From: Hydractinia symbiolongicarpus
Taxonomy: Eukaryota > Cnidaria > Hydrozoa > Anthoathecata > Hydractiniidae
Length of the DNA: 64,000 nt
Direction of reading: 5' to 3'
Assembly: GCF_029227915.1 (NCBI RefSeq)
Contig: NC_079884.1
Location: 27,840,001 to 27,904,000 of the forward strand
The first letter of the stretch is position 1, and every line of letters starts with the position of its first letter. This document shows positions 11,732 through 23,016 of this stretch, piece by piece. Made by a program: the position numbers and the translations under genes. Under the pieces are notes generated by a model. That model was given only the letters and a program-made list of their open reading frames with translations, was not told the origin of the DNA and searched no databases.

Positions 11732-14700
11732 TGACTGGGGGATTTAATTGAACTGCTCTTGGACTTTGACCTTCTAAAGGTGATAAATGAGCCAGTTTGA
11801 CTACCAGAAATAACAGTCTTCTTAATTTGACATGATTGCTGGAACTAAGTGATTACACTGGGCGCTGTGGTAGCGTTTTATTTGAAAATTAAGTTAAGTA
11901 AGTCATTTTTTACTGTGGGACCAATCCTAGCCGTTATCGGGCGCTGAAGAAATAGAGACAGTTTCAAAAACTACATTTTATTGACTTTCTAACGGTGTCA
12001 ATCCGTTCGAGTTACAACGGTTGCGTCACAAATTCGTACCAACATGTATTTAGTGATTTTTTCCAATATTACTAAGTTGTATTGCTTTCAACAGTGAAAC
12101 GATTGACTGTGGGAATTAATTGAACTGATTCTGGGCTGGGACTTTATGAATGTGATAAATGAGCCAATTGGTCTCCAAGGAATAACTTTCTTCTTAATAT
12201 GACGTGAGTGCTGGAATTCAGCGATTACATTAGGCTCTGTCGTAGCGCTTTATTTACAAACTTAGATAAATAAGTCGCGCAGAGTAAATAGGAACTGTTT
12301 CAAAGACTACATTTCATTGACTTTTTAGCGGCATAAATCCGTTTGAGTTACAACAGTTGCGTCACATACTCGTACCAACATGTATTTAGCGATAGTATTC
12401 GGATATTACTAGGTTGCATCGCTTTTAACAGTGAAACGTTTGACTGGGGGATTTAATTGAACTGCTCTTGGACTTTGACCTTCTAAAGGTGATAAATGAG
12501 CAAGTTTGACTACCAGAAATAACAGTCTTCTTAATTTGACATGATTGCTAGAACTAAGTGATTACACTGGGCGCTGTGGTAGCGTTTTATTTAAAAATTA
12601 AGTTAAGTAAGTCATTTTTTACTGTGGGACAAATCGTAGCCGTTATCGGGCGCTGAAGAATTAGAGACAGTATCAAAAACTACATTTCATTGACTTTTTA
12701 ACGGTGTCAATCCGTTTGAGTTACAACGGTTGCGTCACATATTCGTACCAACATGTATTTAGTGATTTTCTTCTGATATTACTAAGTTGTATTGCTTTTA
12801 ACAGTGAAACGATTGAATGTGGGAATTAATTGAACTGCTCTTGGACTTTGACCTTATAAAGGTGATAAATGAGCCAGTTTGACTACAAGAAATAACAGTC
12901 TTCTTAATTTGACATGATTGCTGGAACTCAGCGATTACACTGGACGCTGTGGTAGCGCTTTGTTAAAATAATTAAGATAAATAAGTCATTCTTTACTGTG
13001 GGACCAATCCTAGCCGTTAGTTCGCGCTGAAGAAATAGAGACAGTTTCAAAAACTACATTTTATTGACTTTCTAACGGTGTCAATCCGTTCGAGTTACAA
13101 CGGTTGCGTCACATATTCGTACCAACATGTATTTAGTGATTTTTTCCAATATTACTAAGTTGTATTGCTTTCAACAGTGAAACGATTGACTGTGGGAATT
13201 AATTGAACTGATTCTGGACTGGGACTTTATGAATGTGATAAATGAGCCAATTGGTTTCCAAGGAATAACTTTCTTCTTAATATGACGTGAGTGCTGGAAT
13301 TCAGCGATTACATTAGGCTCTGTTGTAGCGCTTTATTTAAAAACTTAGATAAAAAAGTCGCGCAGAATAAATAAGAACAGTTTCAAAGACTACATTTCAT
13401 TGACTTTTTAGCGTTATAAATCCGTTTGAGTTACAACGGTTGCGTCACATATTCGTACCAACATGTATTTAGCGATAGTATTCGGATATTACTAGGTTGC
13501 ATCGCTTTTAACAGTGACTCGTTTGACTGGGGGATTTAATTGAACTGCTCTTGGATTTTGACCTTATAAAGGTGATAAATGAGCCAGTGTGACTACAAGA
13601 AATAACAGTCTTGTTAATTTGACATCATTGCTGGAACTCAGCGATTACACTGGGCGCTGTGGTAGCGCTTTGTTAAAAAAATTAAGATAAATAAGTCATT
13701 CTTTACTGTGGGACCAATCCTAGCCGTTAGTTCGCGCTGAAGAAATAGAGACAGTTGCAAAAACTGCATTTCATTGACTTTCTAACGGTGTCAATCCGTT
13801 AGAGTTACAACGGTTGCGTCACATATTCGTACCAACATGTATTTAGTGATTTTTTCCAATATTACTAAGTTGTATTGCTTTCAACAGTGAAACGATTGAC
13901 TGTGGGAATTAATTGAACTGATTCTGGGCTGGGACTTTATGAATGTGATAAATGAGCCAATTGGTCTCCAAGGAATAACTTTCTTCTTAATATGACGTGA
14001 GTGCTGGAATTCAGCGATTACATTAGGCTCTGTCGTAGCGCTTTATTTACAAACTTAGATAAATAAGTCGCGCAGAGTAAATAGGAACTGTTTCAAAGAC
14101 TACATTTCATTGACTTTTTAGCGGCATAAATCCGTTTGAGTTACAACAGTTGCGTCACATACTCGTACCAACATGTATTTAGCGATAGTATTCGGATATT
14201 ACTAGGTTGCATCGCTTTTAACAGTGAAACGTTTGACTGGGGGATTTAATTGAACTGCTCTTGGACTTTGACCTTCTAAAGGTGATAAATGAGCAAGTTT
14301 GACTACCAGAAATAACAGTCTTCTTAATTTGACATGATTGCTAGAACTAAGTGATTACACTGGGCGCTGTGGTAGCGTTTTATTTAAAAATTAAGTTAAG
14401 TAAGTCATTTTTTACTGTGGGACCAATCCTAGCCGTTATCGGGCGCTGAAGAAATAGAGACAGTATCAAAAACTACATTTCATTGACTTTCCAACGGTGT
14501 CAATCCGTTTGAGTTACAACGGTTGCGTCACATATTCGTACCAACATGTATTTAGTGATTTTCTTCCGACATTACTAAGTTGTATTGCTTTTAACAGTGA
14601 AACGATTGAATGTGGGAATTAATTGAACTGCTCTTGGACTTTGACCTTATAAAGGTGATAAATGAGCCAGTTTGACTACAAGAAATAACAGTCTTCTTAA

Positions 14701-17441
14701 TTTGACATGATTGCTGGAACTCAGCGATTACACTGGGCGCTGTGGTAGCGATTTGTTAAAATAATTAAGATAAATAAGTCATTCTTTACTGTGGGACCAA
14801 TCCTAGCCGTTAGTTCGCGCTGAAGAAATAGAGACAGTTTCAAAAACTACATTTTATTGACTTTCTAACGGTGTCAATCCGTTTGAGTTACAACGGTTGC
14901 GTCACATATTCGTACCAACATGTATTTAGTGATTTTTTCCAATATTACTAAGTTGCATCGCTTTTAACAGTGAAACGTTTGACGGGGGGATTTAATTGAA
15001 CTGCTCTTGGACTTTGACCTTCTAAAGGTGATAAATGAGCCAGTTTGACTACCAGAAATAACAGTCTTCTTAATTTGACATGATTGCTGGAACTAAGAGA
15101 TTACACTGGGCGCTGTGGTAGCGTTTTATTTAAAAATTAAGTTAAGTAAGTCTTTTCTTACTGTGGGACCAATCCTGGCCGTTAGCACGCGCTGAATAAA
15201 TAGGAACAGTTTCAAAGACTACATTTCATTGACATTCTAGCGGTATAAATCCGTTTGAGTTACAACGGTTGCGTCACATATTCGTACCAACATGTATTTA
15301 GCGATAGTATTCGGATATTACCAGTTTGCATCGATTTTAACATTGAAACGTTTGACTGTGGGACATATTTGAACTGATTGTGGACTTTGACCTTATGAAT
15401 GTGATAAATGAGCCAGTTTGAGTACAAGAAATAACAGTCTTGTTAATTTGACATCATTGCTGGAACTCAGCGATTACACTGGGCGCTGTGGTAGCTCTTT
15501 GTTAAAAAAATTAAGATAAATAAGTCATTCTTTACTGTGGGACCAATCCTAGCCGTTAGTTCGCGCTGAAGAAATAGAGACAGTTGCAAAAACTGCATTT
15601 CATTGACTTTCTAACGGTGTCAATCCGTTGGAGTTACAACGGTTGCGTCACATATTCGTACCAACATGTATTTAGTGATTTTTTCCAATATTACTAAGTT
15701 GTATTGTTTTTAACAGTGAAACGATTGACTGTGGGGATTAATTGAACTGATTCTGGACTGTGACTTTATAAATGTCATAAATGAGCCAATTGGTATCCAA
15801 GGAATAACTTTCTTCTTAATTTGACGTGAGTGCTGGAATTCAGCGATTACATTAGGCTCTGTCGCAGCGCTTTATTTAAAAACTTAGATAAATAAGTCTT
15901 TTCTTACTGTGTGACCAATCCTGGCCGTTAGCACGCGCTGAATAAATAGGAACAGTTTCAAAGACTACATTTCATTGACATTCTAGCGGTATAAATCCGT
16001 TTGAGTTACAACGGTTGCGTCACATATTCGTACCAACATGTATTTAGCGATAGTATTCGGATATTACCAGTTTGCATCGATTTTAACATTGAAACGTTTG
16101 ACTGTGGGACATATTTGAACTGATTTTGGACTTTGACCTTATGAATGTGATAAATGAGCCAGTTTGACTCCAAGAAATAACATTCTTCTTAATTTGACAT
16201 GATTGCTGGAACTCAGCGATTACACTGGGCGCTATGGTAGCGCTTTATTAAAAAATTCAGATTAATAAGTCATTTTTTACTGTGGGACCAATCCTAGCCG
16301 TTATCGCGCATTGAAGAAATAGAGACAGTTTCAAAAACTACATTTCATTGACTTTCTAACGGTGTCAATCCGTTTGAGTTACAACGGTTACGTCACATAT
16401 TCGTACCAACATGTATTTAGTGATTTTCTTCCGATATTACTAAGTTGTATTGCTTTTAACAGTGAAACGATTGACTGTGGGAATTAATTGAACTGATTCT
16501 GGACTGTGACTTTATAAATGTGATAAATGAGCCAATTGGTATCCAAGGAATAACTTTCTTCTTAATTTGACGTGAGTGCTGGAATTCAGCGATTACATTA
16601 GGCTCTGTCGTAGCGCTTTATTTAAAAACTTAGATAAATAAGTCTTTTCTTACTGTGGGACCAATCCTGGCCGTTAGCACGCGCTGAATAAATAGGAACA
16701 GTTTCAAAGACTACATTTCATTGACATTCTAGCGGTATAAATCCGTTTGAGTTACAACGGTTGCGTCACATATTCGTACCAACATGTATTTAGCGATAGT
16801 ATTCGGATATTACCAGTTTGCATCGATTTTAACATTGAAACGTTTGACTGTGGGACATATTTGAACTGATTTTGGACTTTGACCTTATGAATGTGATAAA
16901 TGAGCCAGTTTGACTCCAAGAAATAACATTCTTCTTAATTTGACATGATTGCTGGAACTCAGCGATTACACTGGGCGCTATGGTAGCGCTTTATTAAAAA
17001 ATTCAGATTAATAAGTCATTTTTTACTGTGGGACCAATCCTAGCCGTTATCGCGCATTGAAGAAATAGAGACAGTTTCAAAAACTACATTTCATTGACTT
17101 TCTAACGGTGTCAATCCGTTTGAGTTACAACGGTTACGTCACATATTCGTACCAACATGTATTTAGTGATTTTCTTCCGATATTACTAAGTTGTATTGCT
17201 TTTAACAGTGAAACGATTGACTGTGGGAATTAATTGAACTGATTCTGGACTGTGACTTTATAAATGTGATAAATGAGCCAATTGGTCTCCAAGGAATAAC
17301 TTTCTTCTTAATTTGACGTGAGTGCTGGAATTCAGCGATTACATTAGGCTCTGTGGTAGCACTTTATTAAAAAATTTAGATAAATAAGTCTTTTCTTACT
17401 GTGGGACCAATCCTGGCCGTTAGCACGCGCAGAATAAATAG
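11732..17441 (+). repeat. Left-domain HOR, copy 3 (incomplete, 5.7 kb)
   Basis: It follows copy 2 at an offset of exactly 7399 bp. Unit starts are 12009, 12345, 12718, 13092, 13428, 13802, 14138, 14511, 14885, 15257, 15631, 16003, 16376, 16749 and 17122. Differences from copy 2 are few: for example 8177-8180 ATACAG against GATAGAGA near 15576, and TTCGAATATT near 9407 against TTCGGATATT near 16803. The match stops at about 17441, where copy 3 continues with an A tail (AGGAACAG) while copy 2 switches to a B tail (AGAGACAG) at 10043. Copy 3 therefore lacks the last roughly 1.7 kb of the HOR, including the 119-bp remnant. Confidence 0.92.
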
Positions 17442-19321
17442 GAACAGTTTCAAAGACTAAATTTCATTGACTTTCTAGCGGTATAAATCCGTTTGAGTTA
17501 CAACGGTTGCGTCACATATTCGTACCAACATGTATTTGGTGATTTTCTTCCAAAATTACTAAGTTGTATAGCTTTTAACAGTGAAACGATTGACTGTGGG
17601 AATAAATAGAACTGATTTTGGACTTTGACCTGATAAATGTGATAAATGAGCCAGTTTGACTACAAGAAATAACATTCTTCTTAATTTGACATGATTGCTG
17701 GAACTAAGTGATTACACTGGGCACTGTGGTAGCGTTTTATTTAAAAATTGAGTTAAGTAAGTCATTTTTTACTGTGGGACCAATGCTAGCCGTTATCGCG
17801 CGCTGAAGAAATAGAGACAGTATCAAAAACTACATTTCATTGACTTTCTAACGGTGTCAATCCGTTTGAGTTACAACGGTTGCGTCACATATTCGTACCA
17901 ACATGTATTTAGTGATTTTTTCCAATATTACTAAGTTGTATTGCTTTTAACAGTGAAACCATTGACTGTGGGAATTACTTGGACTGATTCTGGACTGTGA
18001 CTTTATAAATGTGATAAATGAGCTAATTGGTCTCCAAGGAATAACTTTCTTCTTAATTTGACGTGAGTGCTGGAATTCAGCGATTACATTAGGCTCTGTT
18101 GTAGCGCTTTATTTAAAAACTTAGATAAATAAGTCGCGCAGAATAAATAAGAACAGTTTCAAAGACTACATTTCATTGACTTTTTAGCGTTATAAATCCG
18201 TTTGAGTTACAACGGTTGCGTCACATATTCGTACCAACATGTATTTAGCGATAGTATTCGGATATTACTAGGTCGCATCGCTTTTAACAGTGAAACGTTT
18301 GACTGGGGGATTTAATTGAACTGCTCTTGGACTGTGACTTTATAAATGTCATAAATGAGCCAATTGGTATCCAAGGAATAACTTTCTTCTTAATTTGACG
18401 TGAGTGCTGGAATTCAGCGATTACATTAGGCTCTGTCGTAGCGCTTTATTTAAAAACTTAGATAAATAAGTCTTTTCTTACTGTGGGACCAATCCTGGCC
18501 GTTAGCACGCGCTGAATAAATAGGAACAGTTTCAAAGACTACATTTCATTGACATTCTAGCGGTATAAATCCGTTTGAGTTACAACGGTTGCGTCACATA
18601 TTCGTACCAACATGTATTTAGCGATAGTATTCGGATATTACCAGTTTGCATCGATTTTAACATTGAAACGTTTGACTGTGGGACATATTTGAACTGATTT
18701 TGGACTTTGACCTTATGAATGTGATAAATGAGCCAGTTTGACTCCAAGAAATAACATTCTTCTTAATTTGACATGATTGCTGGAACTCAGCGATTACACT
18801 GGGCGCTATGGTAGCGCTTTATTAAAAAATTCAGATAAATAAGTCATTTTTTACTGTGGGACCAATCCTAGCCGTTATCGCGCATTGAAGAAATAGAGAC
18901 AGTTTCAAAAACTACATTTCATTGACTTTCTAACTGTGTCAATCCGTTTGAGTTACAACGGTTGCGTCACATATTCGTACCAACATGTATTTAGTGATTT
19001 TTTCCATCATTACTAAGTTGTATTGCTTTTAACAGTGAAACCATTGACTGTGGGAATTACTTGGACTGATTCTGGACTGTGACTTTATAAATGTGATAAA
19101 TGAGCTAATTGGTCTCCAAGGAATAACTTTCTTCTTAATTTGACGTGAGTGCTGGAATTCAGCGATTACATTAGGCTCTGTGGTAGCACTTTATTAAAAA
19201 ATTTAGATAAATAAGTCTTTTCTTACTGTGGGACCAAACCTGGCCGTTAGCACGCGCTGAATAAATAGGAACAGTTTCAAAGACTACATTTCATTGACTT
19301 TCTAGCGTTATAAATCCGTTT
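17442..19321 (+). repeat. Transition zone between left and middle domains
   Basis: The previous unit (17122) turns away from the HOR at 17442. Unit starts from there are 17495, 17868, 18204, 18577 and 18950. Unit 17495 has an A head with GTATTTGGTGATTTTC and a B body. 17868 is the last 36-bp-deleted A unit. 18204 is a B-head/A-body hybrid. 18577 and 18950 are near-standard B and A units. GCTTTATTAAAAAATT replaces GCTTTATTTAAAAATT in many A units from here rightward. Confidence 0.85.
18204..18576 (+). repeat. B-head / A-body hybrid unit
   Basis: The unit starts as a left-domain B unit (TTAGCGATAG, CGTTTGACTGGGGG, CTGCTCTTGGACT) and continues as A (GTGACTTTATAAATGTCAT, CCAATTGGTATCC, GGAATTCAG, CTGGCCGTTAGCAC). 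The switch lies within CTCTTGGACT near 18322-18332. Total length is a normal 373 bp, so the exchange was in register within the unit. The A part matches the A units near 8232 and 15631, so the exchange joined sequences normally several units apart. Confidence 0.85.
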
Positions 19322-20813
19322 GAGTTACAACGGTTGCGTCACATATTCGTACCAACATGTATTTGGTGATTTTCTTCCAATATTACTAAGTTGTATAGCT
19401 TTTAACAGTGAAACGATTGACTGTGGGAATAAATAGAACTGATTTTGGAATTTGACCTTATAAATGTGATAAATGAGCCAGTTTGACTACAAGAAATAAC
19501 ATTCTTCTTAATTTGACATGATTGCTGGATCTCAGCGATTGCACTGGGCGCTATGGTAGCGCTTTATTAAAAAATTCAAATAAATAAGTCATTTTTTACT
19601 GTGGGACCAATCCTAGCCGTTATCGCGCATTGAAGAATTAGAGACTGTCTCAAAAACTACATTTCATTGACTTTCTAGCGGCATAAATCTGTTTGAGTTT
19701 CAATGGTTGCCTCACATATTCGTACCAACATGTATTTAGTGATTTTCTTTCAATATTACTAAGTTGTATTGCTTTTAACAGTGAAACGATTGACTGTGGG
19801 AATTAATTGAAGTGATTCTGGACTGTGACCTCATAAATGTGATAAATGAGCCAAGTGGTCTCCAAGCAATAACATTCTTCTTAATTTGACATGATTGCTG
19901 GAATTCAGCGATTACATTAGGCTCTGTTGTAGCGCTTTATTTAAAATTTTAGATAAATAAGACTTTTCTTACTGTGGGACCAATCCTGGCCATTAGCACG
20001 CGCTGAATAAATAGGAACAGTTTCAAAGACTACATTTCATTGACTTTCTAGCGTTATAAATCCGTTTGAGTTACAACGGTTGCGTCACATATTCGTACCA
20101 ACATGTATTTGGTGATTTTCTTCCAATATTACTAAGTTGTATAGCTTTTAACAGTGAAACGATTGACTGTGGGAATAAATAGAACTGATTTTGGAATTTG
20201 ACCTTATAAATGTGATAAATGAGCCAGTTTGACTACAAGAAATAACATTCTTCTTAATTTGACATGATTGCTGGATCTCAGCGATTGCACTGGGCGCTAT
20301 GGTAGCGCTTTATTAAAAAATTCAAATAAATAAGTCATTTTTTACTGTGGGACCAATCCTAGCCGTTATCGCGCATTGAAGAATTAGAGACTGTCTCAAA
20401 AACTACATTTCATTGACTTTCTAGCGGCATAAATCTGTTTGAGTTTCAATGGTTGCCTCACATATTCGTACCAACATGTATTTAGTGATTTTCTTTCAAT
20501 ATTACTAAGTTGTATTGCTTTTAACAGTGAAACGATTGACTGTGGGAATTAATTGAAGTGATTCTGGACTGTGACCTCATAAATGTGATAAATGAGCCAA
20601 GTGGTCTCCAAGCAATAACATTCTTCTTAATTTGACATGATTGCTGGAATTCAGCGATTACATTAGGCTCTGTTGTAGCGCTTTATTTAAAATTTTAGAT
20701 AAATAAGACTTTTCTTACTGTGGGACCAATCCTGGCCATTAGCACTCGCTGAATAAATAAGAACAGTTTCAAAGACTACATTTCATTTACTTTTTAGCGT
20801 TATAAATCCGTTT
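19322..20813 (+). repeat. Tandem duplication of one 746-bp dimer
   Basis: Units 19322 and 19695 are repeated at 20068 and 20441, an offset of 746 bp. Both copies share unusual markers: GTATTTGGTGATTTTC, TTGTATAGCTTTTAAC, GGGAATAAATAGAACTG, GGATCTCAGCGATTGCAC, the box variant GAGTTTCAATGGTTGCC, and GAAGTGATTCTGG. I found almost no differences between the copies from about 19250 to 20740. The first unit is an A-head/B-body hybrid and the second is A, so the duplicated piece is one dimer. Confidence 0.9.
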
Positions 20814-21186
20814 GAGTTACAACGGTTGCGTCACATATTCGTACTAACATGTATTTAGCGATAGTATTCGGATATTACTAGGTTGCATCGCTTTTACCAG
20901 TGAAACGTATGACTGTGGAACTTAATTGAACTGATTTTGGACTTTGACCTTATAAATGTGATAAATGAGCCAGTTTGACTACAAGAAATAACATTCTTCT
21001 TAATTTGACATGATTGCTGGAACTCAGCGATTACACTGGGCGCTATGGTAGCGATTTATTAAAAAATTCAAATAAATAAGTCATTTTTTACTGTGGGACC
21101 AATCCTAGCCGTTATCGCGCATTGAAGAATTAGAGACTGTTTCAAAAACTACATTTCATTGACTTTCTAGCGGCATAAATCCGTTT
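20814..21186 (+). repeat. Representative class B unit (373 bp)
   Basis: A typical full-length B unit. After the shared box it reads TTAGCGATAGTATTCGG, then GGTTGCATCGC, ATTTTGGACTTTGACC, CCAGTTTGACTACAAG, GGAACTCAGCG (no EcoRI site), ACTGGGCGCT, an A/T-rich stretch, ATTTTTTACTGTGGGACC, CTAGCCGTTATCGCGC and a tail CAAAAACTAC. A and B differ at roughly 40 positions in 373, concentrated in the head just after the box, the middle (about 155-235) and the 300-330 segment. The box and the ATAACATTCTTCTTAATTTG segment are nearly the same in both classes. This copy carries small private variants, such as GTACTAACATG in the box. Confidence 0.92.
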
Positions 21187-22304
21187 GAGTTTCAATGGTT
21201 GCCTCACATATTCGTACCAACATGTATTTAGAGATTTTTTTCCGATATTACTAAGTTGTATTGCTTTTAAAAGTGAAACGATTGACTGTGGGTATTAATT
21301 GAACTGATTCTGGACTGTGCCTTTATAAATGTGATAAATGAGCCAATTGGTCTCCAAGGAATGACTTTCTTCTTAATTTGACGTGAGTGCTGGAATTCAG
21401 CGATTACATTAGGCTCTGTGGTAGCACTTTAATAAAAAATTTAGATAAATAAGTCTTTTCTTACTGTGGGACCAATCCTGGCCGTTAGCACGCGCTGAAT
21501 AAATAGGAACAGTTTCAAAGACTACATTTCATTGACTTTCTAGCGGTATAAATCCGCTTTAGTTACAACGGTTGCGTCACATATTCGTACCAACATGTAT
21601 TTAGCGATAGTATTCGGATATTACTAGTTTGCACCGATTTTAAAAGTGAAACGTTTGACTGTGGGACATAATTGAACTGGTTTTGGACTTTGACCTTATA
21701 AATGTGATAAATGAGCCAGTTTGACTACAAGAAATAACATTCTTCTTAATTTGATATGATTGCTGGAACTCAGCGATTACACTGGGCGCTATGGTAGCGC
21801 TTTATTAAAAAATTCAGATAAATAAGTCATTTTTTACTGTGGGACCAATCCTAGCCGTTATCGCGCATTGAAGAATTAGAGACAGTTTCAAAAACTACAT
21901 TTCATTGACTTTCTAGCGGCATAAATCCGTTTGAGTTTCAACGGTTGCATCACATATTCGTACCAACATGTATTTAGTGATTTTCTTCCAATATTACTAA
22001 GTTGTATTGCTTTTAACAGTGAAACGATTGACTGTGGGAATTAATTGAACTGATTCTGGACTGTGACTTTATAAATGTGATAAATTAGCCAATTGGTCTC
22101 CAAGGAATAAATTTCTTCTTAATTTGACGTAAGTGCTGGAATTCAGCGATTACATTAGGCTCTGTGGTAGCGCTTTATAAAAAATTTAGATAAATAAGTC
22201 TTTTCTTACTGTGGGACCAATCCTGGCCGTTAGCACGCGCTGAATAAATAGGAACAGTTTCAAAGACTACATTTCATTGACTTTGTAGCGGTATAAATCC
22301 GTTT

Positions 22305-22643
22305 GAGTTACAACGGTTGCGTCACATATTCGTACCAACATGTATTTAGCGATAGTATTCGGATATTACTAGTTTGCATCGATTTTAACAGTGAAACGTT
22401 TTACTGTGAGACATAATTGAACTGATTTTGGAATTTGACCTTATAAATGTGATAAATGAGCCAGTTTGACATTGCTGGAACTCAACGATTACACTGGGCG
22501 CTATGGTAGCGCTTTATAAAAAAATTCAGATAAATAAGTCATTTTTACTGTGGCACCAATCCTAGCCGTTATCGCGCATTGAAGAATTAAAGACTGTTTC
22601 AAAAACTACATTTCATTGACTTTCTGGCGGCACAAATCCGTTT
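22305..22643 (+). repeat. 33-bp-deleted class B unit (339 bp), first of two
   Basis: CCAGTTTGAC joins directly to ATTGCTGG at 22461-22478, removing about 33 bp that normally hold TACAAGAAATAACATTC and CTTCTTAATTTGACATG. The same deletion recurs in unit 25992 (junction near 26158), 3687 bp downstream; the following units 22644 and 26331 also match at that offset. The two are therefore copies of one event, not independent losses. Confidence 0.88.
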
Positions 22644-23016
22644 GAGTTTCAACGGTTGCCTCACATATTCGTACCAACATGTATTTAGTGATTTTCTTCC
22701 AATATTACTAAGTTGTATTGCTTTTAACAGTGAAACGATTGACTGTGGGAATTAATTGAACTGATTCTGGACTGTGACCTCATAAATGTGATAAATGAGC
22801 CAATTGGTCTCCAAGCAATGACATTCTTCTTAATTTGACATGATTGCTGGAATTCAGCGATTACATTAGGCTCTGTTGTAGCGCTTTATTTAAAATTTTA
22901 GATAAATAAGACTTTTCCTACTGTGGGACCAATCCTGGCCGTTAGCACGCGCTGAATAAATAGGAACAGTTTGAAAGACTACATTTCATTGACTTTGAAG
23001 CGGTATAAATCCGTTT

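Larger units (their letters stand above)
20814..23016 (+). repeat. Alternating B-A units, middle domain
   Basis: Unit starts are 20814 (B), 21187 (A), 21560 (B), 21933 (A), 22305 (B, 339 bp) and 22644 (A). This is the clearest plain B-A-B-A run in the window. The box at 21560 starts TAGTTAC in place of GAGTTAC. A units after B tails here keep the GAGTTTCAA box variant (21187, 21933, 22644). Confidence 0.88.
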
